From: Cellvibrionales bacterium UBA4495
GTDB taxonomy: Bacteria > Pseudomonadota > Gammaproteobacteria > Pseudomonadales > Porticoccaceae
Length of the DNA stretch: 6,947 nt
Assembly (NCBI GenBank): GCA_002388905.1
Contig: DGNJ01000030.1
Location: forward strand, 1-6,947
Direction of reading: 5' to 3'
Part shown: positions 5,833 through 6,947 of the stretch, in pieces
Layout: each line of letters opens with the position of its first letter
Numbering within the stretch: the stretch's first letter is position 1
Translations under genes and position numbers: made by a program
Notes under the pieces: generated by a model
The model's database searches: none
Told to the model about the DNA's origin: nothing
Seen by the model: only the letters and a program-made list of their open reading frames with translations

Positions 5833-6516
5833 ATGTTTTCCAACGCAGACCTGACCGCTATCTGGCTGACGTTTAAGCTGGCGACCGTGGTGACGGTCCT
5901 ATTGCTGATTATCGGCACACCCATCGCCTGGTGGCTGGCTCGTACTCGTTCGTGGCTGAAAGGGCCGGTGAGCGCTGTGGTGGCACTGCCAATCGTACTG
6001 CCACCAACTGTTTTGGGGTTTTATCTGTTAATCGCCATGGGGCCAGATGGTTTCATCGGTAAATTGACCCTGCAGCTGGGCCTGGGCACCCTGGCTTTTA
6101 CCTTCTGGGGGCTGGTGGTGGGCTCGGTGTTTTACTCCCTGCCGTTTGTGGTGCAACCCTTGCAGAACGCCATGAAAGCACTGGGCGAACGACCACTGGA
6201 AGTGGCGGCCACGCTCCGGGCGGGTCCCTGGGATCGTTTTTTTACGGTGGTACTGCCGCTGGCCAAACCGGGCTTCATTACCGCCGCCATTCTGGGTTTC
6301 GCTCACACCGTGGGTGAATTTGGCGTGGTGTTGATGATCGGTGGCAATATCCCCGGCGAAACCCGTGTGGTCTCCGTGCAGATCTACGACTATGTGGAGG
6401 CCATGGAATATGCCCGGGCTCATGTGCTGGCTGGTGCCATGATCCTGTTTTCCTTTGTGGTATTGCTGGGGCTCTACGGAGTGCAACGCAACTCGATCTT
6501 TTGGGGCGTGAAGTAA
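5833..6516 (+). CDS. modB: Molybdate ABC transporter permease ModB
   Basis: A 227-residue inner-membrane channel subunit that dimerises, receives molybdate from ModA and is driven by ModC. About five membrane helices are visible (roughly residues 9-36, 46-68, 88-108, 145-170 and 195-217). The cytoplasmic coupling loop typical of ABC importer permeases (EAA loop) is [20 protein letters not shown] at 123-142, followed by LAKPG. The [17 protein letters not shown] stretch at 50-66 and the [18 protein letters not shown] block at 158-175 are hallmarks of ModB. Length is normal. There is almost no Shine-Dalgarno sequence before the ATG and only nine bases follow the modA stop, so translation is probably coupled to modA. 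modC begins 12 bp after the stop. Confidence 0.96.
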   Translation: MFSNADLTAIWLTFKLATVVTVLLLIIGTPIAWWLARTRSWLKGPVSAVVALPIVLPPTVLGFYLLIAMGPDGFIGKLTLQLGLGTLAFTFWGLVVGSVFYSLPFVVQPLQNAMKALGERPLEVAATLRAGPWDRFFTVVLPLAKPGFITAAILGFAHTVGEFGVVLMIGGNIPGETRVVSVQIYDYVEAMEYARAHVLAGAMILFSFVVLLGLYGVQRNSIFWGVK

Positions 6517-6528
6517 GGATTCCCGGTC

Positions 6529-6947
6529 ATGGGCGAAAAGAAACACAACCCGGATGCCGGCCTCCATGCCCGGTTTCGCTTGCAAACACCCGGCTCCGGT
6601 TCATCCGCTTTTTCCCTGGATGTCGATTTGCTGGTTCCGGGCAGGGGGATCACCGCTATCTTTGGACACTCGGGTTCCGGCAAAACGACACTGCTGCGCT
6701 GTGTCGCAGGCCTCGAACGCGCGGGGCAGGGCAGGTTAATCGTCAATGGCGAGACCTGGCAAAGCGACCGCCTCTTTGTTCCGACACACAAGCGCCCACT
6801 GGGCTACGTCTTCCAGGAATCGAGCCTGTTTCCCCACCTCACAGCACAGGGCAACCTGGAGTACGCCCTGAAGCGTTCGGGCGTTGCCAATTCACTGGAG
6901 CTGTATAACCGAGTGATCGGGCTAATGGGGCTTGAATCGGTTCTCTC
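6529..6947 (+). CDS. modC: Molybdate ABC transporter ATPase ModC, N-terminal part (cut by window edge)
   Basis: ATP-hydrolysing subunit on the cytoplasmic face of the ModB dimer. The first 139 complete codons are present. After a leader of about 26 residues comes the ModC-type FSLDVDLLVPGRGITAIFG stretch at 28-46, with Walker A GHSGSGKTT at 46-54, then RPLGYVFQESSLFPHLTAQGN with the Q-loop Gln96. The signature, Walker B and the C-terminal molybdate-binding domain lie beyond the right edge. TAAGGA nine bases before ATG 6529 supports the start. The N-terminus is about 12-15 residues longer and more hydrophilic than the E. coli protein; no other in-frame ATG is available before the Walker A motif. 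Third gene of modABC. Confidence 0.95.
   Translation, partial: MGEKKHNPDAGLHARFRLQTPGSGSSAFSLDVDLLVPGRGITAIFGHSGSGKTTLLRCVAGLERAGQGRLIVNGETWQSDRLFVPTHKRPLGYVFQESSLFPHLTAQGNLEYALKRSGVANSLELYNRVIGLMGLESVL

Overview
The window looks like chromosomal DNA of a moderately GC-rich proteobacterium, most likely a gammaproteobacterium. This rests on protein style (MsbA-like exporter, Mod proteins), an E. coli-like ModE operator and compact gene spacing; no rRNA or other phylogenetic marker is present, so the placement is an inference. There is no sign of an insertion sequence, phage, CRISPR array, tRNA or rRNA.

Left half, all on the minus strand (read from 4365 down to 1): an MsbA-type fused ABC exporter (2581-4365); a 215-bp gap with a 27-nt hairpin; an AMP phosphorylase-like member of the thymidine phosphorylase superfamily (863-2365); a 102-bp gap with a GC-rich hairpin; and the first 253 residues of a phosphoketolase-like thiamine-diphosphate enzyme that runs off the left edge (1-760). 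The last two genes suggest a bacterial nucleotide-ribose salvage route: phosphorolysis of a nucleotide to ribose 1,5-bisphosphate, followed by pentose-phosphate chemistry. The phosphoketolase-like protein has an altered cofactor motif (SDG where classical enzymes have GDG), so its reaction is uncertain.

Right half, all on the plus strand: a small charged coiled-coil protein (4500-4787), divergent from the exporter; a 280-bp intergenic region with two hairpins and a clear ModE-type operator (4986-5009); then the molybdate uptake operon modA (5068-5823), modB (5833-6516) and modC (from 6529, cut by the right edge). ModA is the periplasmic binding protein, ModB the membrane channel and ModC the ATPase. 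The operator predicts repression by molybdate-loaded ModE, whose gene is not in the window.

The most noteworthy points are the AMP phosphorylase-like/phosphoketolase-like pair with its variant cofactor motif, the operator built from two tandem 12-bp repeats each carrying a TATAAT, and the structured non-coding segments around 2525 and 4838. I found no wholly new system that the sequence alone can prove.
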